Assembly (NCBI RefSeq): GCF_019175385.1
Contig: NC_083339.1
Coordinates: 84,122,120 to 84,186,119 of the forward strand
Source of the DNA: Lycium barbarum
Lineage: Eukaryota > Streptophyta > Magnoliopsida > Solanales > Solanaceae
DNA length: 64,000 nt
Direction: 5' to 3'
This document shows positions 55,090 through 64,000 of the stretch, in pieces. The first letter of the stretch is position 1, and each line of letters opens with the position of its first letter. The notes under the pieces are model-generated. The model had not been told where the DNA came from and searched no databases. It saw only the letters and a list, made by a program, of their open reading frames with translations. A program made the position numbers and the translations under genes.

Positions 55090-57849
55090 TGTCACGACCC
55101 AACCCCGTGGGCCGCGACTGGTGCCCAACTTAGGCACCCCAAACAAACTCACAACCAGATCGTCGTATTCAGACTCGTTCAAACTCAACATACGTTATCC
55201 AAACTGAAAATGAACAACAGACGCCAGACACAAACATTTATCGAACACTTATCTTAAGCGGTCGCCCGTTCAGATTAGTCAAATAAAAATCAGAAAGATG
55301 GCGGGATATACGTCGCCCAAATGCACACACACACATCAGAAAGGGGGCGGAATATACATCGCCCAAATGCACATACACATATACAAACTCAGAGGCCGTC
55401 TTGGCCACAGTAGCGTACGGGCCGCTTAAGAACGCAAAACAGGCTCACATACAAACACACCGGACCCACGACCCACAAATGTGACTACAGGCCTCTAGAC
55501 AAAACAGAACAGATGAACATATGACGGGACAGGGCCCCGCCGTACCCACACACCCACAAATGTACCGAACACATACACAACAGAAGGTATGTACCAAAAG
55601 TAGGCTCCGGATCAAGGGGAGCTCTCCAACACAGCAGAATGAGTAGCCTAAACTGGAGGACCACCCAAACGAGCTTCTGTACCTGCGGGCATGAAACACA
55701 GCCCCCGAAGAAACGGGGGTCAGTACGGGAGAAGTACTGAGTATGTAAAGCAGAAGGTACAGAAATCACAACACAGCTGGAGTCAGAAAGAACAAACACA
55801 ACGTCAACGTAACAAAGCAAACCTGTGCGGAAGGCAAACGTACAAATGCAAATCAAATCATGTATAGGGTTTAGGAACGTGGTCACCCCCGACGCTGGTG
55901 CCACAACACATCATAACTCCAGAAGTTTTCAAATCTCCGTACAGTCTCCAGACACATCATATCACACACACATCACATCATCAGAACATATCAAATGCCA
56001 TATCACATCATAACTCCATGAACGGTAACCGGCCCTATGGCGAGGCCTCGGAAACCGTAACACATCATAACTCCCGAATATGTTATAGCGCGCACGATCA
56101 CAAAGTCGGCCCGGGTACCGACGAACGAAATCATAGCAGACAGCACGAACGGAGTAGTGCAGAAACCATATGCATATCAAAAATAATTTACCGAACTCAA
56201 CATATAATTTACATATAGGTATATACCGACGCCAGAAGGCTCGGAGTAGGAATCAAATTGATCAAAATTTGTGTATAAAAGTTACGAAGTTCCAAACTGC
56301 CAAATTGTTTTAGAAAAACGCTCCTAGGTCATTTTTCGAAAATTTCACATTACTCGAAGTGCAAAACGTTCACTAACGGCATAGGAAGTTTCAAACGCAC
56401 CATTGAGTCATAAACAAACGATCGCTGATCATAGCGGACGCAAACGAACCAAACAAACCGAATAAGGGAAGCCTCAGGGCTTGCGGGCCCACCTCGGGTC
56501 AAATTGAGGCGGCGAACACGAATCACAGACTTTAGGCTCCCTAGAGCCATCTACGAAAGTTTCGGAGAGTTTCGGACACAACAGCAAAAGTTATGGAGGT
56601 TCGAACACTCTTCTAACCAAATACAACAAAAAGGGTTCAATTGCGCTGAATGAATAGTACTCCAACTTGAACCTAGATTTCCAAGAGCAGAGTTACCCCC
56701 GAGATTCCGATCTTAACCTAGTATGACTAGGACATGCCAAAAGAAGGATAGGTAGGCTTTACATACCTTGTTGGCGCCTTACGCTCGTCAAATCGCGATT
56801 TCCCGTTTCGTTCGAAAACTGCAAATGGTCACTTTTACCAGTTACTATTCATGAAAGTTAACATTTTTGACTTTGGGCTAAACTTGGCTACCGAAATTTC
56901 GGCAGCACTTCCCCTATAAATCTAACACCCCCGAGACTTAGCTCGGCTCAAAATACAACAACAACAACAACCCAAACATCATTACACAATACAAACCACA
57001 ATCAAACCACACTAGCTTCAAAATTTCACCTTAATGCATAAGTTGGTAATCCTATATTCAAACTTCACAATTCCAACTCATATCCACATTATTGTATTCA
57101 TTCATTCAAGATTATTCCACTACATAACAAACAAGTTCCAAACCATATACAAAGTTTCCCAAAATCCATTACTTTCCCTATTTCATTCAAAACACCAAAA
57201 GTTACGGCGAACATTCTAACTTGCGTCGTTTCATCCCGAATTCATTAATATCAACTATAAGTCATATTTAAAGTCCTTAATATCATAAATATACTATGAT
57301 ATACACAAATATACCAAAGGTATACACTTTCCGATAACGTCCGAAGTCATTTTCTAACGCCAACTCAATTCTTTAATCAATCATTTACAACATAAAGATC
57401 ACAACGACACAACTAACAAGCTTGAACGAAATCAATTCACATGTCCTTCCACCCCATATAGCTCATGGCCAAACACACCCTTTCTACACACACATGCCAT
57501 GCACAAACACAACACCATTCCAAAATCTTCATGCTAATCCAATCACTAACACATATATATCCATTTCATACCATAAAAACATAGATTTCTTACCTTGATC
57601 CTAATATTCCGATTCGCCGCAAACGTCGCCCTTTCGTCAAACTAATTGTACCGCAACGAAGAGCACCTCGAACTCATCGATCATTCAAAAGAGACTAGGT
57701 GTGAGGATTAGAAACAAAAGCCAAGAATTTTTTTTTTCTTTCACTTCTCGGCCGAGAGCACCTAAGGGTGTTCTCCCAATTTTTTTTGTGTTGTGAATGG
57801 TTTTCTTGATAATTTCCAAAGACCACCTAGTATATATCCATTATAGGGA
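55090..57849 (-). repeat. R8 LTR2 (middle LTR, truncated)
   Basis: 2760 bp, nearly identical to LTR3 but cut at about 57848, where it joins internal sequence (equivalent of 52083) through a 2-bp overlap. Its terminus and polypurine tract are gone. A mini-exon prediction is at 56767-56818, the donor CAAG|GTAAG at 57594|57593 and the palindrome CCGAAATTTCGG at 56891-56902. Confidence 0.88.
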
Positions 57850-58147
57850 CTCAAATGCCTTCATAATACACTTTCTCATACCCCACGTAATTACCGGACC
57901 ACACGCTATATTCGGAAATTTGTTTTTTTCGTAGCGGGTCCCACCCCGACCCAAAGAGGTCGTTTGCTTTCCTGGCTGTGTGGTTTATCGTTCTAGCCTT
58001 CCAAATTCCATATATTTTCCTCCCACATGTACAGATAACTGCCTCGGATAGTTTCATTAATTCGGATTCTTACCCTACTTTTACTGACACACAAAAAGAG
58101 AATATCGCATAATACTGGGATACAGACCTATCATTGCACATATTCAT
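57850..58147 (-). other. Shortened R8 internal region B
   Basis: 57849-57913 matches 52083-52145. It then jumps to the equivalent of 53203 with a TTC overlap (57911-57913). Both breaks look like microhomology-type deletions. They remove the polypurine tract, repeats and 5S module. Confidence 0.8.
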
Positions 58148-59599
58148 TCAGAAAAAGGTTAGTAATATACCTGGGTCTGTGTCTGGGGATGCCTCTGGGC
58201 CCCGCCGACCAGTCAAAGCATAAATGCGGTTCGAGGGACCGCTAGAATCTGAACCCCCACCACGGCCTCTACCGCGGCCCGCCGGTGCTGGCATACCTCG
58301 CCCCGTGGAGCGCGTGGCCGAAGGGGTAAATGACGAACCAACAACGGATCTCATCGGCGATGCTGCGCTACCGGAACCGCCGGCCCACGGACAATCCCGG
58401 ATGATATGGCCCTGGCGGCCACAAGCAAAACAGGCCCCTGTGGCCCTAAAGCACTCACCTGGGTGCGATCTTCCACAATACGAACACGGGGGCATAGGTG
58501 GCCTAGTCTGACAGGGACCCCTGCTCGCCTGAGGACCTGGGGCTCTGGAACTCTGGTCTGCCCTGGACGGTCCTGCGCCATCAAATCTCTTACTAACAGA
58601 CTGTGTGTCCCGGCCTGACGGAGGAAAGTACCCACTGGACTGATACTGAGGCTGCCCGCCCCGAGAATCTCCAAAATGCCCCGCTGATCTGGCCCTCTTG
58701 GGCCGTCTCCCATCATACTCGCTGCTGGGCCAATCTGCTCGGTGCCGGTTCTCCATCCCCTGGGCGTAGGCCTGTAGACGGGCGATGTCCATATCTGTCT
58801 GTAATGACACCGCCATGCAGCCGTCAATCAGGTAACGATCGAACCCCATAACATATCTATGCATCCGATCTGTCATATCTGCCACCACGGCAGGGGCATA
58901 TCGGGCCAGGGAATCAAACTCGAAATTATATTCACGAACGCTTCGACCCCTCTGCTGCAGATGTAAAAATCGATCAGCTCGCTCCCGTCGTAACTCTGGG
59001 GGCAGAAAGTGACGGGTGAAAGCAGTCACAAACTGATCCCACATAGCTGGAGGAGCACCCTCACCCCTAGATAGCTCCCAAGTCTCATACCAATGCGTGG
59101 CAACATCCCGAAGTCTATGTGAAGCCAGCTCAACCGACTCGGTCTCTGAAGCCCTGACCAAGTCTAATGCACGCCGCATCCCCCGAATGAAGTCATGGGG
59201 GTCCTCGTCGGGCTTAGACCCGAAAAACTCTGGAGGGCCGCATAACAAGAACTCCCGAACTATCAGGCTGTCCCGCCTGTCCTCATCATCATCGTCCCTC
59301 CGCCCGCGCCTGCGAGCCTACCCCGCTACTATCGTGGTCAACAACTGTACAGCCTCCCTCAGGGTCCTATCCTCCGCCCCTGGCTGAGGAGCTGGAGTCT
59401 CAGGAGCGGGTACACGGACCTCTGGAGCTGCTGAAGGTCCTGCTCCAGGCTGTACTAATGGGGGTGTAGCAGACCCCTCAGAATGAGGTGCAACCTCAGG
59501 CAAATCATAGGCACGAGCCCGAGTAGCTCGTTGTGCCTGACTGGTCTCTCCCACCTTCGCCTTGCCCTTCTGGGCCGCCGTTGCCTTCTTCGGAGGCAT
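58148..59599 (-). pseudogene. R8 Gag, copy B
   Basis: Same length and frame as copy A, with only scattered base differences (for example the knuckle reads GHIIRDC). It shares the amber codon at 59318-59320 and the same truncated end. The start is the ATG at 59597-59599, 2 nt after a TTTGCAG. The shared stop shows that the two copies descend from one already broken gag. Confidence 0.88.
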
Positions 59600-59705
59600 C
59601 ACTGCAAACACAACAACGGGTCAGATCAGAATGACCCTAATAGCACAGCTCTATCGCACGATCTAAGATTCCAAAGAAAGTAACATCCTAAATGCCCTGT
59701 AGCCT

Positions 59706-59745
59706 CCTGTTTATAGATGTGGTGCACAACACATCGAAAAACAAG
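59706..59745 (-). other. Post-PBS hairpin with GTGCAC loop (R8 B)
   Basis: Same as copy A; the hexamer is at 59722-59727. Confidence 0.6.
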
Positions 59746-59786
59746 ACTCTACTAGACACGGCCTGTAGACATTCCCAGGACAAACC

Positions 59787-59798
59787 GCTCTGATACCA
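59787..59798 (-). promoter_or_regulatory. Primer-binding site, tRNA-iMet (R8 B)
   Basis: TGGTATCAGAGC on the minus strand, 4 nt from LTR3. Confidence 0.92.
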
Positions 59799-59802
59799 CT
59801 TT

Positions 59803-62800
59803 TGTCACGACCCAACCCCGTGGGCCGCAACTGGTGCCCTACTTAGGCACCCCAAACAAACTCACAACCAGATCGTCGTATTCAGACTCGTTCAAACTCA
59901 ACAAACGTTATCCAAACTGAAAATGAACAACATACGCCAGACACAAACATTTATCGAACACTTATCTTAAGCGGTCGCCCGTTCAGATTAGTCAAATAAA
60001 AATCAGAAAGATGGCGGGATATACGTCGCCCAAATGCACACACACACATCAGAAAGGGGGCGGAATATACATCGCCCAAATGCACATACACACATACAAA
60101 CTCAGAGGCCGTCTTGGCCACAGTAGCGTACGGGCCGCTTAAGAACGCAAAACAGACTCACATACAAACACACCGGACCCACGACCCACAAATGTGACTA
60201 CAGGCCTCTAGACAAAACAGAACAGATGAACATATGACGGGACAGGGCCCCGCCGTACCCACACACCCACAAATGTACCGAACACATACACAACAGAAGG
60301 TATGTACCAAAAGTAGGCTCCGGATCAAGGGGAGCTCTCCAACACAGCAGAATGAGTAGCCTAAACTGGAGGACCACCCAAACGAGCTTCTGTACCTGCG
60401 GGCATGAAACACAGCCCCCGAAGAAACGGGGGTCAGTACGGGAGAAGTACTGAGTATGTAAAGTAGAAGGTACAGAAATCACAACACAGCTGGAGTCAGA
60501 AATAACAAACACAACGTCAACGTAACAAAGCAAACCTGTGCGGAAGGCAAACGTACAAATGCAAATCAAATCATGTATAGGGTTTAGGAACGTGGTCACC
60601 CCCGACGCTGGTGCCACAACACATCATAACTCCAGAAGTTTTCAAATCTCCGTACAGTCTCCAGACACATCATATCACACACACATCACATCATCAGAAC
60701 ATATCAAATGCCATATCACATCATAACTCCATGAACGGTAACCGGCCCTATGGCGAGGCCTCGGAAACCGTAACACATCATAACTCCCGAATATGTTATA
60801 GCGCGCACGATCACAAAGTCGGCCCGGGTACCGACGAACGAAATCATAGCAGACAGCACGAACGGAGTAGTGCAGAAACCATATGCATATCAAAAATAAT
60901 TTACCGAACTCAACATATAATTTACATATAGGTATATACCGACGCCAGAAGGCTCGGAGTAGGAATCAGATTGATCAAAATTTGTGTATAAAAGTTACGA
61001 AGTTCCAAACTGCCAAATTGTTTTAGAAAAACGCTCCTAGGTCATTTTCCGAAAATTTCACATTACTCGAAGTGCAAAACGTTCACTAACGGCATAGGAA
61101 GTTTCAAACGCACGATTGAGTCATAAACAAACGATCGCTGATCATAGCGGACGCAAACGAACCAAACAAACCGAATAAGGGAAGCCTCAGGGCTTGCGGG
61201 CCCACCTCGGGTCAAATTGAGGCGGCGAACACGAATCACAGACTTTAGGCTCCCTAGAGCCATCTACGAAAGTTTCGGAGAGTTTCGGACACAACAGCAA
61301 AAGTTATGGAGGTTCGAACACTCTTCTAACCAAATACAACAAAAAGGGTTCAATTGCGCTGAATGAATAGTACTCCAACTTGAACCTAGATTTCCAAGAG
61401 CAGAGTTACCCCCGAGATTCCGATCTTAACCTAGTATGACTAGGACATGCCAAAAGAAGGATAGGTAGGCTTTACATACCTGGTTGGCGCCTTACGCTCG
61501 TCAAATCGCGATTTCCCGTTTCGTTCGAAAACTGCAAATGGTCACTTTTACCAGTTACTATTCATGAAAGTTAACATTTTTTACTTTGGGCTAAACTTGG
61601 CTACCGAAATTTCGGCAGCACTTCCCCTATAAATCTAACACCCCCGAGACTTAGCTCGGCTCAAAATACAACAACAACAACAACCCAAACATCATTACAC
61701 AATACAAACCACAATCAAACCACACTAGCTTCAAAATTTCACCTTAATGCATAAGTTGGTAATCCTATATTCAAACTTCACAATTCCAACTCATATCCAC
61801 ATTATTGTATTCATTCATTCAAGATTATTCCACTACATAACAAACAAGTTCCAAACCATATACAAAGTTTCCCAAAATCCATTACTTTCCCTATTTCATT
61901 CAAAACACCAAAAGTTACGGCGAACATTCTAACTTGCGTCGTTTCATCCCGAATTCATTAATATCAACTATAAGTCATATTTAAAGTCCTTAATATCATA
62001 AATATACTATGATATACACAAATATACCGAAGGTATACACTTTCCGATAACGTTCGAAGTCATTTTCTAACGCCAACTCAATTCTTTAATCAATCATTTA
62101 CAACATAAAGATCACAACGACACAACTAACAAGCTTGAACGAAATCAATTCACATGTCCTTCCACCCCATATAGCTCACGGCCAAACACACCCTTTCTAC
62201 ACACACATGCCATGCACAAACACAACACCATTCCAAAATCTTCATGCTAATCCAATCACTAACACATATATATCCATTTCATAACATAAAAACATAGATT
62301 TCTTACCTTGATCGTAATAATCCGATTCACCGCAAACGTCGCCCTTTCGTCAAACTAATTGTACCACAACGAAGAGCACCTCGAACTCATCAATCATTCA
62401 AAAGAGACTAGGTGTGAGGATTAGAAACAAAAGCCAAGAATTTTTTTTTTCTTTCACTTCTCGGCCGAGAGCAGCTAAGGGTGTTCTCCCAATTTTTTTT
62501 GTGTTGTGAATGGTTTTCTTGATAATTTCCAAAGACCACCTAGTATATATCCATTAGAGGGAGTCATGTGCATAGCACATGACAAATTTAAAAATGGGTT
62601 TGGGCCTCCCTTGGGGCCGGCCACCCCCAAGGACTTGGGCCTAAATTCTAGTTCAACTTTCTTGGCCCAACTCATTAAAATTCCCGTTTTGTAATTCCCG
62701 AAACTAATTTCCGAAATTCCAAATTTACCCTCGGCCTTCCCCGAGGTCTTGACTTTAATGATTCCCTAACCAACATAATCATAACAACTCGAATCAAAAT

Positions 62801-62869
62801 ATTTCCTCAACACACACAAGTCTTCTTTATTTCTCGATTTCCCGTTATACGAAAATACGGGACATAACA
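59803..62869 (-). repeat. R8 LTR3 (5' LTR, full length)
   Basis: 3067 bp, TGTCACGACC...GGACATAACA. This is the only full-length R8 LTR. The donor CAAG|GTAAG is at 62307|62306, the second donor CAG|GTATGT at 61474-61479, the palindrome CCGAAATTTCGG at 61604-61615, and hairpins at 60235-60464. Confidence 0.92.
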
Positions 62870-63594
62870 ATATAATATGAATATGAATGTGATAAGACTA
62901 TGTGTAAGAATATGAATAAGGACATGTATACGAATATGAGCACAAGTATGGTACGAGTATTATTATGGGATACGAACGACGATGTATGCAAGTAAGCGAC
63001 ATGATGATGATGATATTACTGTCTCCCCTCCTATACTATTTTCATATGATATCTATTATGCTTCTATATTTATGTTGATCATGCTTTACATACTCAGTAC
63101 ATTCTTCGTACTGACGTCCTTTTGTTTGTGGACGCTGCGTCATGCCCGCAGGTGCACAGGGAGACAGACTTGATCCATAGCTACTTATTCAGAGATTGCA
63201 TAGCAGAGCTCCATTTCTTTCGGAGTCGTAGCTTTTGGGTACTTATTCTTTTGTGTATATAATTATGAGAATAGCGGGGTCCTGTCCCGCTCATACGATA
63301 TGTCATACTCTTAGAGGCTCGTTTTCATGTGTATGTGGGTAGAGATGTTCGGCCATGTCGGCCCATGTTTTGTATATCTTTTGTTGGCCTCGTCGGCCTT
63401 GTACTTATGATGTGGCATAGATGCCTGTGATATGTTAAATGATGATGGTCATCTAATGGGATCAATATGATTAACGATAAGAAAAGCACGAATTGACTTA
63501 TGGTTCACCTAGATGTTATGTTATGTACGATAAGGGGGTGCTGGGGTGGGGTAGCACCGGGTGCTCGTCGCGGCCCCCTAGCCGGGTCGTGACA
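62870..63594 (+). repeat. R7 3' LTR, second part
   Basis: Resumes after R8 (with the duplicated ATATA) and ends GGTCGTGACA. It contains H1-H2 (63082-63163) and H3 (63273-63291). Confidence 0.92.
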
Positions 63595-63599
63595 TATCT

Positions 63600-64000
63600 A
63601 ATACTCCTCCACTCCGCGTAATGTAGAAGAACAAGGAGGAGCTGAAGCTCTAGTTCCTCCACCGGTTGCTTCGGGTCAACAAGTGACCGAGGCCATCCAG
63701 TTATTAACACAGTTGGTTGCCGCCCAAGCACGGCGGCAGAATGTGAGTTCAAGTGATCGGTCAGCTAGTACCAGAGCTCGTGATGTTTTGGGTCTGAATC
63801 CTCTGGAGTTTTTCGGGTCAAAGCCGGATAAAGACCCGCAAGGTTTTATTGATGAGATACGGAGAACATTGAGGATTGTCCATGACTCAATGACTGAATC
63901 AGTGGAGTTGGCATCGAGAAAAGAGAATGTGCCTCCTCCCGTTTGGCAAGAATTTGTAGATGCTTTCATCCATCACTATTTGCCACCCTAGGTCCGCCGA
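63600..64000 (+). pseudogene. R6 Gag, continued, running off the right edge
   Basis: Resumes after the second TATCT. It matches the R7 Gag from the Pro-rich linker (VPPPVASGQQVTEAIQLLTQ) through the core (LEFFGSKPDKDPQGFID). About 19 codons are missing after ESVELAS, and a TAG at 63989-63991 stands where relatives have Glu (PPEVRR). The frame between 63600 and 63630 is also disturbed. Confidence 0.82.

Larger units (their letters stand above)
49612..62869 (-). mobile_element. R8: Gag-only Ty3/gypsy tandem array (three LTRs, two internal regions)
   Basis: Flanked by ATATA at 49607-49611 and 62870-62874. Minus-strand order: LTR3 59803-62869, PBS, gag B, a shortened internal region, LTR2 55090-57849 (truncated), PBS, gag A, internal region A with 5S module and repeats, polypurine tract, LTR1 49612-51927. 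One target duplication around the whole array indicates one insertion followed by unequal LTR recombination. There is no protease core, RT or integrase. Confidence 0.9.
40914..63594 (+). mobile_element. R7: complete Ty3/gypsy chromovirus with R8 in its 3' LTR
   Basis: Flanked by TATCT at 40909-40913 and 63595-63599. The order is 5' LTR 40914-42791, PBS 42796-42807, gag-pol 43002-47793, polypurine tract 47987-47999 and 3' LTR 48000-49611 plus 62870-63594. R8 (49612-62869) splits the 3' LTR. The 5' LTR lacks about 450 bp present at 48739-49195. Gag-pol has two frameshifts and several stops. Confidence 0.92.
39187..64000 (+). mobile_element. R6: outermost Ty3/gypsy element, partial
   Basis: It comprises the end of a 5' LTR (39187-40587), PBS, leader and gag start (40794-40913), then R7, then more gag (63600-64000) running off the right edge. 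The first part of its LTR was displaced by R4 and lies beyond the left edge. It is the oldest insertion, since every other element sits inside it. Confidence 0.85.

Overview
The window looks like heterochromatic DNA of a higher plant, probably a large-genome eudicot. A Solanaceae-like asterid is my guess, but the sequence does not prove it. I find no host gene, rRNA array, bacterial feature or CRISPR. Essentially all 64 kb is a deep nest of Ty3/gypsy LTR retrotransposons. The coding ones have the order Gag - zinc knuckle - aspartic protease - RT - RNase H - integrase - C-terminal chromodomain-like segment, which fits the Tekay/Del type of chromovirus. All use the initiator tRNA-Met primer site TGGTATCAGAGC and have TG...CA LTRs.
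Layout, left to right: R1 (1-4347, minus, runs off the left edge) and R2 (1449-20991, minus) are tandem copies sharing one LTR. R3 (8615-17527, plus) is a young non-autonomous element inside the R2 gag, with target duplication CCGGG. R4 (20992-39186, minus, incomplete) is split by the R1/R2 cluster in its integrase and by R5 (24281-35735, minus, duplication TTCAC) in its gag. R6 (39187-64000, plus, incomplete) is the outermost element; R4 sits in its LTR and R7 (40914-63594, plus, duplication TATCT) sits in its gag. R8 (49612-62869, minus, duplication ATATA) sits in the 3' LTR of R7 and is itself a tandem LTR-internal-LTR-internal-LTR array. The insertion order is therefore R6, then R4 and R7, then R1/R2, R5 and R8, then R3, four levels deep.
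R2, R4, R5 and R7 once encoded Gag-Pol. All now carry nonsense mutations, frameshifts or catalytic substitutions. R8 is Gag-only. R3 has no gag or pol; it carries an acidic ORF of unknown function, interrupted by one amber codon. R3 and R8 share a non-coding block in place of pol, and that block contains a full-length-like 5S rRNA-derived module and a run of about 41-bp repeats.
The most interesting structure is in the non-coding leaders. Families with otherwise different LTRs keep: (1) splice-donor-like sites in the LTR (AAG|GTAAG and AAG|GTATGT) and a CAG acceptor exactly 2 nt before the gag ATG, predicting a leader intron that would remove PBS and packaging sequences; (2) a 39-40-nt hairpin just after the PBS whose 8-nt loop carries a self-complementary hexamer (GTGCAC or GCGCGC), like retroviral dimer-initiation hairpins, with compensatory stem changes; (3) three covarying hairpins in the LTR; (4) a short conserved leader motif, ATCGTGCGATAGAGC; and (5) an AACATTCG/CGAATGTT hairpin beside the polypurine tract. 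Together these suggest that splicing decides whether a transcript is translated or packaged. All splice sites and RNA folds here were judged by eye.
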